Source of the DNA: Adiantum capillus-veneris
Taxonomy: Eukaryota > Streptophyta > Polypodiopsida > Polypodiales > Pteridaceae
NCBI GenBank assembly: GCA_014529385.2
Contig: CM043960.1
Location: 75,558,410-75,622,409 of the forward strand
Reading direction: 5' to 3'
DNA length: 64,000 nucleotides
Below the pieces are notes generated by a model. It made no database searches, was not told the DNA's origin, and saw only the letters and a list, made by a program, of their open reading frames with translations. How positions within the stretch are numbered: position 1 is the stretch's first letter; the number at the start of each line of letters is the position of its first letter. Below are positions 46,010 to 58,699 of this stretch, in pieces. The position numbers were made by a program, and so were the translations under genes.

Positions 46010-46830
46010 GGTCCATGCTATGAATGTGGGGGCGACCATTGGATACAAGAGTGTCCACATAAAGGTTAGTGAACATTCTTTTTGGGATTTTGTGACAGGT
46101 GTGGGAGAGATCACTTGATTCAAAATTGTGTGAAGAATTCTGAACTGGGGAAGGCAATTGTCAATGTCATTGGAATTTTATTGTGCATAAGCGGATCCAA
46201 GTCTAAGCCAATAGTTCCAATCAAAGTGGTAACACAAAAAAATCAACCTGTAGTAGCAGAGGATTTGAAACTTGAATTAACCAAGTTTGAAAATGGGGTA
46301 GTTAGGACTCAAAGAAAATCATGGAAAGCTAAATGAGACGAATAAAAGCGAAGAGGCTAAAGGAAAAAATAGTTTTGGAAATGGAATTAAACCAAACAAA
46401 GGAACAACTTAGACGTGAACAAGACAGTAAGGAAAATGCAAAAGGGTCAGAAGAGTCAAAGACTGATTTTGGCCGATTGGTCTTAGTGGAAAAGGTGAGC
46501 GAGCATTTAGATGCTATGCTGCAAGCCTACGAGGCAAGATTAAAGAACAACCAAATTTTAAAACAAAGACTTTTGACCTATCCGCATCCTTAATTTGATA
46601 CCAAATGAATGGAGATGTGTAAAAAACTCATAGATACTACTCAAGCTCTGATACAGTCAAAAAGCTTAAAAACTCCTGAGCCTGTAATATATGAGTTGGA
46701 AATGGTAACACAGGAGTGCGTAAGAAAAAGAACATATGTGAAAAACTTAAAATCCAAGGATTCTGTGACCATCAAGGAAGGAATCATCTGCTCATACATT
46801 GCGCTAAGAATCCAGATAAAAAAATGAGAC
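46010..46830 (+). pseudogene. gypsy2 nucleocapsid: zinc knuckles separated by a coiled coil
   Basis: Two CCHC knuckles of form C-X2-C-X3-H-X4-C lie in the same frame at 46016-46054 (CYEC-GGDH) and 46091-46129 (CDRC-GRDH), with a stop between them. A frame at 46333-46593 is rich in Lys, Glu and Leu and looks like a coiled coil. A third knuckle-like motif, CDHQ-GRNH ending in Cys (about 46758-46800), has Gln in place of the second Cys. Knuckles bind RNA; three with a coiled coil between is unusual. Frames are broken, so the original arrangement may be blurred. Confidence 0.75.
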
Positions 46831-47242
46831 CTGCGAAAGTGGACAAGGAAGAACCATGGACTACGAGGGTTGTCGCAAACACAACGGATGAGGCTAAATC
46901 CCTGGAGATGCAACCAATTCCTGAAGTAGACAAGCTACGGCCACAATCACTATGGGAGACAATCGTAAACAAAAAAAATGAAAGCGCCATATTGCTGTCA
47001 GCACCAATCTCTAAAATCAACATGGACCATGAGATCTATCCGGGAGATATTTAGTCATCGTATGGCGATGCATGAATGGAGATATCTATAAAGAGTAAAG
47101 ACGCAACCAAAAGAACTTTATCGTTCTTTATAGGGGAATATGAAACAAAATTTGAGATGCGAATTGTGCCATCACAATGGAATTCTATTCCATGAGTGAC
47201 GGATACAAAGAGCTTACATGATCTAATGTCTTCTCCTATAAG

Positions 47243-47870
47243 ATGTACAATCACTCTTGTAAAACTTCTAAAAATCAAACCATATTTGTGGGAGCAAATG
47301 AGCAAGAATCTGGAAAAGATGACCTCGTAGAAAAAATTAAGGAAACAATTCATCTTGAGAAACCCAAAGCAGAACCAGTCCCGGTGAATAAGGTGGGTGA
47401 TTATTATGAGGGAGAAGAAGGAAATACCACCTTACCTCTAGAATACAAGGGGGTAAAGACAATAGCGATACTTGACAGTGGGGTCGGGATAGCCATCGCT
47501 ACAAAAGGGATCTGGGAGAAATGGGGGAGACAAGTTCTCAAGAAAATGAGCATGATATTGCAACTAGCTGATGGGTATGTGGAGAAACCCTTAGGAATGT
47601 TGGAACAAATAATTGAATCGTCATGCGGGCCGGATAGAATACAAACATACATTTGTTGTAGTAGATTTTGGAAAAGGAAACAATTTTGAAGTTATTTTGG
47701 GGCGACCCTTTATGCATCAACTCAAGATGGTTCAAGATTGGGGCTATGACCATCTCTACTTAAGGCACAAGGGAATCATAACGAGGGTTAACACAAAGGA
47801 CCATAGTTATAGGGACGTAAACCAAACCTCACTAGAAGATTTTGTTGTCACTACGGATGCTGGAACATAG
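47243..47870 (+). pseudogene. gypsy2 aspartic protease
   Basis: The frame 47243-47689 contains AILDSGVGIAIATKGIW (about 47467-47517) with the active-site D-S-G. After a frameshift near 47650 the next frame (47613-47870) has VVDFGKGNNFEVILGRPFM, the late flap/ILGRP motif. Together they cover a retroviral-type protease of about 100 residues that cuts the polyprotein. Confidence 0.82.
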
Positions 47871-48547
47871 TTGCTTGCTTGGCTAGTGAAGGATGTGCAT
47901 ATTTGGATGTGCGGAGCATCGGAATGCGGGAGCCTGAGAAGGGAGGATTGCATCCTAGAGTTCCATGTAGAAAATACTTGTTACATGAATGAGCCATTTC
48001 CAAAGGAGTTGTTTGAACCTTTTGCATGGGAGAAAGTACTGGCAATGCTAGATGTCTATGTAAACAAAGTAACCACTATGACATTTTGCGACAAGGATGG
48101 TTACAACATAATGCCCTTTCAGATGGTAGTCGCTATCCTGAGCTCAAAAGATACACCTGAAAAAACCGAGACCTTAGAGACAATCAATTGCAAATGGATA
48201 GTGCATGAAGTTTTTGTACAAGATCTCCCACACGATATTGAAGATGAATACCATGATTCAAGGAGCGATGATTTAGGGAACGATACCTTGGACAAACTTT
48301 CAAGTGGCTCAGAAAAAAATTTTAACAAATGAAAGACAAGGCTAAAACACCAATGAGGATGTCAAAAACTAAACGCAAAAGTGAATACAAAAAGTTAAAA
48401 CAAACACTGAAGGAGGTTTGGACAACAGAAATGGAAAGTGAGGGCGACTCTAACTCAAAAAAATTTGATGCACCCTCTCATTACAAAAAATACACAATTC
48501 AAGAACGACGTATTGTGGTTGAGCAACCAATGCGAGAGCCAAGATAA
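47871..48547 (+). pseudogene. gypsy2 protease-RT linker
   Basis: A 153-codon frame with VHIWMCGASECGSL, KELFEPFAWEKVL and LDVYVNKVTTM is followed by an acidic tail and a Lys-rich frame (48329-48547). The first part is conserved in the fragments at 20464 and 36576, so it is a constant part of this family. No enzymatic motif is visible; its role is unknown. Confidence 0.7.
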
Positions 48548-48663
48548 TCAGGAACATCATATGATGGGCTGAAAAATGCAGAGAGAATTGATCTGGTGGA
48601 ACTAGGGGAGAACCAAGACCAACTTACATAGCCACGGATCTCACGGAGGAAGAGGAATAGCTG

Positions 48664-49435
48664 TTGATAGCTACCCTCAAACAATATAGAGATGTGTTTG
48701 ATTGGTCATACAAAGATCTTAAGGGGGTAGATTCGAGCATATGCCAACAAATAATACCTCTCAAGAGTGATGCTGAACCGCACCAACAAAGATCCTACAC
48801 CTTTAATGAAACATTTGCAAGGAAAATCAAAGAAGAGACAAACAAGCTTAAAGAGGCAAAGTTTATCTATGAGATAGAACACATGGAGTGGGTGTCGCCA
48901 ATTGTAGTGGTGCCCAAAACAAATGGTAAATTACAAGTGTGCATAAATCTCAAACGTGTGAATGCGTCTATGATTAGAGACAACTATCCCTTGCCTATCA
49001 CAAACCATGTGATTAAAAGAGTACTAGAAAGGAAGCCTACAGCTTTCTCAATGGATTTTTGGGCTATAACCAGCTCACAATCAAGTTGGAGGATCAACAT
49101 ATAATAGCCTTTGCAACGGAATGGGGCATATTTGCATATCGAGTGATGCCACTTGGTTTAACCAATGCACCCACCACATTCCAAAGGTTGATGAGTCATG
49201 CATTCAAGGAGTATCTAAGACAATTCTTAGAGATTTATATGGATGACCTGTGTGTGCATTCTCTCCACAGAAATGAACATGTAGAACACCTAAAGAAGAT
49301 CTTTGAGAAATGCCAAACGTATCACATCTGCCTAAACTCTAAAAAATGTGTTTTCATGGTAAGACAAGGCTAGATTCTGGGGCATATTGTGTCCAAAGAT
49401 CACATTTCTACTGATCTTTAGAAGATACAAGTGAT
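48664..49435 (+). pseudogene. gypsy2 reverse transcriptase
   Basis: RT in two overlapping frames (48664-49104 and 49059-49373) joined by a frameshift near 49060. Motifs are WVSPIVVVPK, the RDNYPLPIT block, GYNQLTIK, the MPLGLTNAPTTFQ block and the catalytic Y-M-D-D at 49236-49247, intact. A TAG at 49372 and later shifts break the thumb region. This is the best RT of the gypsy2 family in the window. Confidence 0.88.
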
Positions 49436-49439
49436 TGTT

Positions 49440-50075
49440 GCTCTCGAGACTCACCAAAGTTACAGAGGTACAAGATTTTATGGGCCATTGTGGCTATTAT
49501 CAAAGATTTATTTACATGGACATGGTCGTTGCAAAACCTCTCTACATAGTCATCACTAAGTTTGAATGGAATGAGGAATGTGAGAAAGTGTTTCAACAAT
49601 TGAAGCAAAGGCTTATTTCTAATCCAAATTTGAAAGCTCCTGACTAGAACAAGATTTTCCACGTCCATGTAGATGCGCTGACTTATGCTATTGGATGTTT
49701 CTTAGCTCAACTTGGAGAAAACAAAATGGATTTTCCAATCTGTTACTCCAGTACACAGCTCAACATTACGGAATGGAATTACACGACCACAAAAAGAGAG
49801 GGCTTGTGAATGATCTATTATGTGAAAAAGTTTAGACATTACCTTCTTGCAAATAAGTTTATATTCTTTGTGGATCATCAGGTGCTATTGTATTTAGTAA
49901 ACAAACCATGCAATACGGGATGCATAGTTTGATGATTCATAATATTTTTGGAATTTGATTTCATCATAGTAGTCAAGAAAGGGACCACACATTAGAGGGC
50001 AGACCATTTATCACAAATGATACATGAGGAAGCACCATTAGTGATTGAGGATGATTTTATCCGACTCTTATCTCT
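49440..50075 (+). pseudogene. gypsy2 RNase H
   Basis: After the tether motif MGHCGYYQRFI, the RNase H shows HVHVDALTYAIGCFLAQLG (about 49663-49719), YTTTKREGL and the KFRHYLLANKF block (about 49825-49860), in one frame with stops. The first catalytic Asp is present (VDAL). Only one RNase H is found before the integrase. Confidence 0.82.
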
Positions 50076-50264
50076 TCAATATCTAGATGGTATCGAGGTG
50101 GAGCAAATATGGTATACCATTGATCACCATTGGTTCTCTACGGATTCAGAGACAACCATCAACCATTAAACAATCTTGCTCCTTACTGGTGCTAATAGCC
50201 GAACGGTTATATAAGCTGGGGAACGATGGTATAATTAGGTTATGCATTTACACATCAGAGAAAG

Positions 50265-51600
50265 AAATGTATCTTAAGCAAGTTAATGTATAAACTATAG
50301 GTATTCACAATGCCAAAACACAAACATACGAAAGACTGATGCTACTTGGGGTGTATTGGCCTCACATGCAGAACAACATCCATAACTATGTTAGTTCATG
50401 TGATGCTTGTGCAATCTGAAAGCCAATCAAGCATGCTACACTGTTCTGGGTAGCAGAAGCACCCAAGTAGGGAAAGTACATTGTGGATTATATAGAGCAA
50501 GGAGTCCTGCTACCAAACTTGAGCAGAACCAGACTATGCTCAACAAGAAGCAAAAAACTATGTTATTGTAGAAATTACCTTTATCAAAGAGGGACATATG
50601 ACAATTTGAGAGTTTGTGTAGTAGAGCATGAATTTTTTCCAATACTTGAACAAGCACACACCGGTCTAGCCGAAGGACACTTTTCAACTGACAAAACCGC
50701 AAAAGCGATACTCCTTGTAGGAATATGGTGGCCTACTTTGTTAATGGATGTAGAACACTATGTGAAACAATGTGATGCTTGCCAACAAACTAAAGTATTA
50801 ATGCGACATGATAACATGCCGCTACAACCAATGATGGGAGCACGAGCTTTTTTATAATGGGGAATAGACTTTGTTGGGCCTATCTCACCACCACTGGCAC
50901 ATTGAATGCATTCTCAATACATTATAGTGACCACATATTATTTGACCAAATGGGTAGAGGCCAGGGCAACACAAAAAAATGATGCCGAACCACAACGCAG
51001 TTCTTGTATGAGAACATTTTCACGAGATATGGCCTTTCAATTGAAATCGTGAGCGATCAAGGAACTCATTTTCTCAATGACATGATTAATTATCTGTTGC
51101 ATGAGTTTAAGGTGCTTCATTCTAAATTAGCTCCATACCACCCTGAAGCAACCGGGAAAGATGAGAGCACAAACAAAATTTTATGCACAGTGCTCACAAA
51201 AAATGTCAATGAATCTAGAATGGATTGGGAGCAGATAATTGCCATACTGCCTGTCGAGTTCTTAATTCCTACACTACGTGTACCATAAAACTTAGGATGG
51301 ATGCAGCACGAGTTGTCTGGTAGAGTGGACGAACTAATACAATTGGACAAAATATGACTCAAATCAGTCACAACTATGTATGCACTCAAAGGACAAATGA
51401 AACAATTCCATGACCAACATGTAATAAACATGGAATTCCAAAAGGGGGATTATGTTTTAGTCTGCACCCTTAAGCAACATTCCAAGAAACTCAAAAAGCG
51501 GGGCAACAGCCTATTTGTGATCAAAGTGGTGCCGTCCAAATTGCAACATTAGAGGGAGAGGTAATGTCTAACAGGATAAATGGATGCAGATTGATGAAGT
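50265..51600 (+). pseudogene. gypsy2 integrase with a second zinc-finger-like segment
   Basis: An HHCC-type finger is clear at about 50655-50795: HTGLAEGHF, GIWWPTL and VKQCDACQQ. A similar but worn segment lies upstream at about 50298-50420 (GIHNAKT, VYWPHM, SSCDAC). The core follows: WGIDFVGP (near 50860), SDQGTHF (near 51053, second Asp) and KDESTNK (near 51160, Glu). A FEIPTLRV-like block and a C-terminal NRINGCRLMKYH segment (about 51570-51605) complete it. Stops and shifts at about 50857, 51000 and 51290 inactivate it. Confidence 0.82.
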
Positions 51601-51787
51601 ATCATCAACCTCTTTTTGCAAAAATGTTAAAGAAGATACATTGAGCTAAGAAATGGTAGCAGAAGGCTCAAGAAATCAAGATTAAGCTTATGAGGAAGCT
51701 CAATTGCAATTTTTAAAGTGCAAGGAACAACATCAACCATCACCTCCTATTATAGTAGTTTAGGTAGAGCAAAATTAGCTAGGAAGA

Positions 51788-52135
51788 ATGGATGTTCGAA
51801 TCAATGTCCTGCTAGCAGATGGCACAACTGAAAGAGAACTTGTGGACAATGGAGCACGTGTCAATGCTATGCAATATTCAACCTACCTGAAACTATCGGA
51901 GTCTATGACTAAAACAACTCAAATTGAGCTAAAACCGGCTAGTAGAAAACCATGGTTAGTTTGGAACAAGCCAATATCTCAATTAACATAGATGGTAACC
52001 ATTGCCCACATCGGTTCCACACCATGGCAGATACAGATCTCAACAAGAAAATCATTTTGGGAGTTTCATGGATGCAAACTTACAAGGTTGTTCTAGATTG
52101 GCCATTTGTAGAGCAATTTTGAATAGCATGTTGCT
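51788..52135 (+). pseudogene. second aspartic protease-like segment downstream of the integrase
   Basis: A frame from 51788 reads ELVDNGARVNAMQYSTYLKL (active site D-N-G, S changed to N), and after a stop and shift near 51990 the frame from about 51970 gives HRFHTMAD then IILGVSWMQTYKVVLDW, the flap-to-ILG section of a retroviral-type protease. It is a whole protease fold by order of motifs, yet lies after the integrase, where gypsy elements have none. It may be the start of another element or a captured domain. Confidence 0.7.
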
Positions 52136-52239
52136 TTTTTTCATTACAAACTCAGCAAACAACAATAAGCTTAAGGTGATCCCGTTTCCAAAAAAATCTA
52201 GTGGAAAAGACACCAATAGAGTAACTGTCAATATTCAGT

Positions 52240-53295
52240 TCAATGGATAGTTAGTTAGTGCGTTTAGTGAAGGAAATACCATTGACAGTGTCTTGTTCTA
52301 GAAAGGTGGGTTCAATCGCTAGACAAGGAGGATACATATCCACCAACACCTGTTGGGCAAAGTTGGGATGATTGATACTTAATATGTCATCCATAAATTT
52401 AAAAGTGCGATTACACTTTATAAGCAAAGATAGCCCATCCTCATGGGAAGTATGCCTAATAATCCATTTATATTCAAAATATAGCAAATAAAGGCTACAC
52501 ATAGCAGGAGAACAGGAGAATCCCATAGGAATGCCACGCGTTGGATGAAAGCAACAATTACCAAGTACAATATAGCAGTGGTTAAGAACCCATTAAATGA
52601 CAATTTGAAACTGCATACTATTCATGTGAAGAGGAGAGGCCTTGCTTACTTTCTTTACCCACCTAGCTGTCTTAACAAAGGACATGCCAGAAAACCCTTC
52701 TTTGGCTTTATTGGAGAAGGCCAAGTCTATGAGAAAATTCAATATATTTATGAGACCATATTCACCTACTAGAGGGATATTTTCGTAGCATTGGGTAATA
52801 TCAGCTGTATATACTGAATAAATGGCAAATGGGAGGTTTAAGATTACATTAGACACGTTACCAATCACCCAAAAAAGTTGGATGTCCACCTTTGAGAAGC
52901 GCCTAGAACATCTTCCCTTTTAATAGCACATATGTTTTGGAGCTCATCACATATCAAATTCAGTCCTTTAGTAACATGTTTCATAATATTGGAGAAAAGG
53001 CAATTGGAAGCATTTGAGATCCATCGAAATTTACTTTTATGACTTTTAAAAGTTGGAAATAGGATGGGAAGTTTAGTGTTATCCCCCTAAAACCCTAATT
53101 CAGTCATACTTTTGCATGTCCTCTGGGTAATAATATCCAGGTTTTCTTCAATGTAGTAGAAGTCACGACCTTTGAGGTGGTTTTCAATCGGTTCAAAAGC
53201 AAGCTTTTTGCAGATGACAGATGCCATAGAGTGATAACCATCTTGTAAAGTAAATGGTTCCTCAAAGGGAGCAACGAGGACACCGTCATTGCCAC
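52240..53295 (-). pseudogene. Penelope-like retroelement reverse transcriptase
   Basis: On minus, from right to left: TFKSHKSKFRWISNASNCLF (about 52995-53060), then after a stop and frameshift near 52890 the palm motifs TADITQCYENIP (about 52775-52812), GIPMGFSCSPAM (about 52500-52536) and F-M-D-D-ILSIN at about 52371-52397. 'D...CYENIP', 'GIPMG...P' and 'MDDILSIN' are the hallmark RT motifs of Penelope-like elements and differ from LTR and LINE RTs. Upstream, a frame at about 53080-53290 continues the N-terminus. The downstream end stops near 52240, so no endonuclease domain is visible. Two or three stops or shifts make it a relic. Confidence 0.82.
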
Positions 53296-53742
53296 CCCTT
53301 GAGTAAAGTGGAACTCAATGTGTGCTAGAGAGAGAGGGAGACACCATCTTCAAAAATTTCCAAAAATGGGGACCCAAAGTGGACCAATTGAGTGAAAGCT
53401 TCCAAGATGTGAAGGCCCCGCCCAAAAAAACGTTTTTTTAAAGGGAGGGATTTCTTTTTGCAATCAAAGAAGAGCTCTATGGGAGAGAGAGAGAGAGAGA
53501 GAAGCAAAGCCAACGGTGTGTCCTTCGGAAATTGAAAGCTCGGTAGAGTGATGAGAGGAGAGAAAGAGCCACAAGCTCGGCTATATATGCCTTGTACACT
53601 GTTATTTGATCAAGGAGAAGCATTGTTGGCACCATTTTGTATCATTCACACTTCCCCCCTGTTAGAAAGAGGACGTAGTTGAATAGATAGTAGAGTAGCT
53701 TACTTAATGAAGAGAGACAAATTTTCACACATGAGAGATTAG

Positions 53743-53745
<3 letters not shown>
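53296..53745. other. unassigned sequence with a short (GA)n run
   Basis: Includes a 16-base GA run near 53486-53501 and a poly-A/T patch near 53428-53442. No gene recognised. Confidence 0.4.

Positions 53746-53826
<81 letters not shown>
53746..53826. repeat. (GA)n microsatellite
   Basis: A pure GA run of about 81 bases. Confidence 0.97.
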
Positions 53827-53827
<1 letters not shown>

Positions 53828-54480
53828 ACATGATATACGTGGTTCACCCAATGTGGGCTATATCCACGGGAAAGCAACCACTCAATGGATTTGATACTTC
53901 AAACAAGAAGTAGGTTACAAAGGGATTATACCCTTAATAGATATCCCATCTTGCTTCACTCTCACCACGTCACAGCCACCTTGTTACATCAACTTCACAA
54001 TGCATCACAATGATCCACCTCTTCAATCCATTTTTGTGTCTAGAAAAGGCCTTCTTTTATAGGCCAGAAGGGCTGCCCTCTCTCATGAGAGGCAACCGTG
54101 TGTAGCCACCCTTGTGTAGACAAGTCTAAGTTGGATTCTCCCATGTGCCCATGTGTGGCCGCCCTTGAGAAGACAAGTCCGATTTGAAATCGTCCAACTG
54201 GCCATTGACCACCGGCCAACCGGCCATTGACTATTGAAAACCAACCAATTGACCGACCGTTTTCTGACCACTTTTTGGCCGCATCCAACCATAATATTCC
54301 GACAAAAAGGAATATGTTGGCAAAACTCAAACTGGCCGTGGAAATTTTGGTTTTTCGGCAGGTAATCTTTCTTCTCGCATGATGGATTCTCCTCATAACG
54401 AGGGCCTTACATATGTGCATTTTAATACTAAAAATTACAAGGGGTAAATTAGGCTCCATACTTAACACCCCCTTCTTTTC
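53827..54480 (-). repeat. possible LTR remnant
   Basis: It begins with ACGTGGTTCACCCAATGTGGGC-like sequence, a type of segment I associate with plant LTRs, and has a TATA-like CCTATAAAAG on minus at about 54055-54064. No matching second repeat was found in the window, so this is a suggestion only. Around 54180-54250 a GGCCA/ACCGGCCA-rich patch repeats loosely. Confidence 0.3.
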
Positions 54481-55389
54481 CAACCTATCTTGAGCAATCC
54501 GCAGTGTTGTATGCGTGTGTGGGTGTATGCTGAACTGAGGGTGTTATGTTACAAAGAGGGTGAGAGAGAAGTTTTGTGTGTGCAAAGCATTGTGGAATGA
54601 GCGTTGTGGGATGAATGCACTCAAATACGGTGCTACATAGGGTGTGTGATTTTGTGAATTGTGTTAGCAATACCAGGTAGGTGTAAGTTGTATTTTTTGA
54701 AGGTGAACTCGAGAGGATAGGGGTGTTGTGAATACCCTGAGCTATATAGGGGCATTTTTGTGTGTGCTGGGTGTGTTCCCCATTCCCCTCTCCAACTTCC
54801 AATTTAACCCACTTACATGGGACGAAGCTACCTTCTAGTTGTTATTTTATATCTATCATGGAAGTGTAATACGGCAAAGGTGCTCCTCTCCCGCATGGTC
54901 CCCCCTTGGATATAGAGACTACTACTGAGAGGCGGAGGTGCAAAATGGACATTGATGGCCTCATCACCAAGACTATGCACAATGATGTCATCATGGGGAA
55001 TACACAATAGGGGCACTATCTAGCTTGGGATGCATTTAGGATGCAGATCAAATATCCAAGATGATGAAAATGACACACTGTCTAGTTGATCCAAAAAGAA
55101 AACAAGTTATGATACATGAAGTAGGAGGAGCACACTCAAAACTATGATAAGGGTGGAACATGTGAGTGGTCTATATTGCAGATTGTTGAGAGGAACATAT
55201 GGATAGTGGTGGCATTGTGGCATGAGAAACTTGACAAACTCAAACAGAGTGGCATGCTAAAACACTGCTAGCAAGATTATCCGCAAATGGAGAGCTAGGG
55301 AGAGAAAGAGAATCAACACAAATCATGAGAAGATCAAAATCATTTCATAATGATTCTTACAATGGTGACCATGAGATGACACCAACATC

Positions 55390-55390
<1 letters not shown>
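54481..55390. other. unassigned sequence
   Basis: TG/GT-rich at 54510-54620; no protein motif seen on either strand. Confidence 0.4.

Positions 55391-55469
<79 letters not shown>
55391..55469. repeat. (AG)n microsatellite
   Basis: A pure AG run of about 79 bases. Confidence 0.97.
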
Positions 55470-55471
<2 letters not shown>

Positions 55472-55679
55472 ATGATGTGAGACATGCAAGATGGAGTGAT
55501 GACCGCCATATGGTGCATGGAAATCTCCAAAGTTAGTAGGTTAGTGGATTAGAGGTAAGATTAGTACAAGAAACATCATGGTGATGGGGATGTCAGTAGC
55601 AAGGTGAGCGATGACGATTGCTAGAAGTGCCTAACAGTAGAACGGAGTCAACCTCTACTATCCTAGAGTGCTCATGGTG

Positions 55680-57190
<1,511 letters not shown>

Positions 57191-57269
57191 CCTCCAAATA
57201 TTGACCACTTCTTAATGGTGAAATCCCTTGTTCTAGTGGTGAGTGCCAAAATGGAAAAAAATATTCTCA

Positions 57270-57570
57270 AATACCACAATTAACTGATTGTGTCCTTAGG
57301 AAAGGCCCACTTGCATCAATTCCCCATTTCTCAAATTGTCCATTACAGATAATAGGAGTTTGTGGCTCATAGGTGAGCCTCCTTACATATGTTCTTCACC
57401 GTGGGTGAACATGTCTTTGCAAACTAGGCCACACAAACCCTGCTTGTACAATCTTCCTACTGATGATATCAAGTGCAAAGTGACCTCCACAAACACCATC
57501 ATGGCAACTTGAAACTATTTTTGTGATCTCCCAAGAGAGAGGTACCTGTCTAAGAATTTGATTCTTACCC
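57270..57570 (-). pseudogene. gypsy3 integrase, N-terminal part
   Basis: Read on minus: a CHDGVCGGHFALDI segment with the HxxxH of the zinc finger, a GFVWPSL block (about 57440), then QFEKWGIDASGP (about 57310-57345), which holds the first core Asp and matches FEKWGIDAIGP of gypsy1. The Cys pair of the finger is partly lost, and the remaining core is absent. Confidence 0.75.
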
Positions 57571-57943
57571 TTGCACTAGAGTTCATCATCACTGATAATG
57601 CGGTATTATGTTGCCTTATACAAAAGCCATTCTTTTGGCCCTTGGTAAGTTCTTTAGAACACTCTCTCGTGTCTAGGAAACTCGTGACTCATTAGGCATA
57701 ACATCGCTACCTTGGAAGAGAGGTAGATTTAATTTGATTACTCCCACTGGAACATCTTGTAGCCTTTCTCTAGCTAAAGCATCTACCTCTTCATTTTCTT
57801 CTCTAGGTACATGATGTAATTGTATAGTTCAAAATTCTCCTAGAAGCTCCTTAACTTGGTGTAGATGGCCTATCAAGCTATGATTTTCACAAGCCCAAGT
57901 TGCTTATACTTGTTTTATTAAAAGCATGGTATCACCAAATACA

Positions 57944-58189
57944 TTAAATCATTGAATACCTTTGTGTCAGAGTTAAGGCTGCATAATTTTCCTCATTATT
58001 GGAGTGGGAATCCAAGAGATGCCCAATGGAGAATATTTTTTTCCCTTGCTCGTTGAAGATAAAAATGCCAGTTGTAGCTTTGTCCAATGTCCTCTTGTAA
58101 GTTCCATCAGAGAAGAGAGCGTGAGCCCCCTCTAGCTTAGGGACGTCTAACACAGGTGTTACCTGCTTATCATTTGATTTGATCTTCAA
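57944..58189 (-). pseudogene. gypsy3 second RNase H
   Basis: A frame on minus with ALFSDGTYKR, ATTGIFIFNEQG and DSHSNNEENYAAL matches the second RNase H of gypsy1 (HVLFFNGSYRK..., SNNEAEYATL). Here the first catalytic Asp (SDGT) is kept, while gypsy1 has Asn. It ends at a stop after LTQRYSMI. Confidence 0.82.
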
Positions 58190-58699
58190 CTTCTTTTCGT
58201 AATGGCAATGAGGGAGAATTCCTCCTATACTATCTCTTGTTGATATCTCTATATTGTGTAATCAAACTCTTGCAATCGTGTGAGCCATTTGGAAATCCTA
58301 GAAGAAACATCCATGTGCTGCATCACATAAGGAGACACTTCCTCCACTGTTAAGATTATGAATGCTTTAGGAAGTAAATAAGAGAAAACTTAGTGGTAGC
58401 AAAAATTAATGCAAGGACCATGTATTCCACTGTTGTTTATCCCTTCTCTGATGGAATCACCTTATGCGACTAGAGAAGTAGATAGGATGCATGAAGGAAG
58501 TTTGAGTATTCTTTTGCATCAACACAACCCCAAGTGTGTCATTGCCCGCACAAGGGTTAACATAAAATGTCTTGTTCCACTTTGAAGGTGCAATGGTGGG
58601 TAGTGTTACTAAAATTTGTTTTACTTCATTTTCACTCCAATATTTCTTGATGGGTAGCTTGCTGCAAAGGGAGAACCAGTTGAGAGACTAAGTGAATGA

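Larger units (their letters stand above)
40358..52135 (+). mobile_element. gypsy2: Ty3/gypsy retrotransposon with 5' LTR, 3' end missing
   Basis: 5' LTR 40358-41251, primer site from 41252, gag with zinc knuckles, protease, linker, RT, RNase H and integrase in gypsy order on plus, then a second protease-like segment. No 3' LTR matching the 5' LTR was found before a Penelope-like fragment starts near 52240, so the right end is truncated. A piggyBac-like element interrupts gag at 43501-44822. The coding region has many stops and shifts. It shows only one RNase H, unlike gypsy1, so it belongs to another gypsy lineage. Confidence 0.85.

Noticed and set aside
52240-53295. Calling the Penelope-like RT a LINE or gypsy RT
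   Set aside because: The motifs CYENIP, GIPMG and MDDILSIN and the upstream TFKSHKSKFRWIS segment do not fit LINE or LTR RT families.
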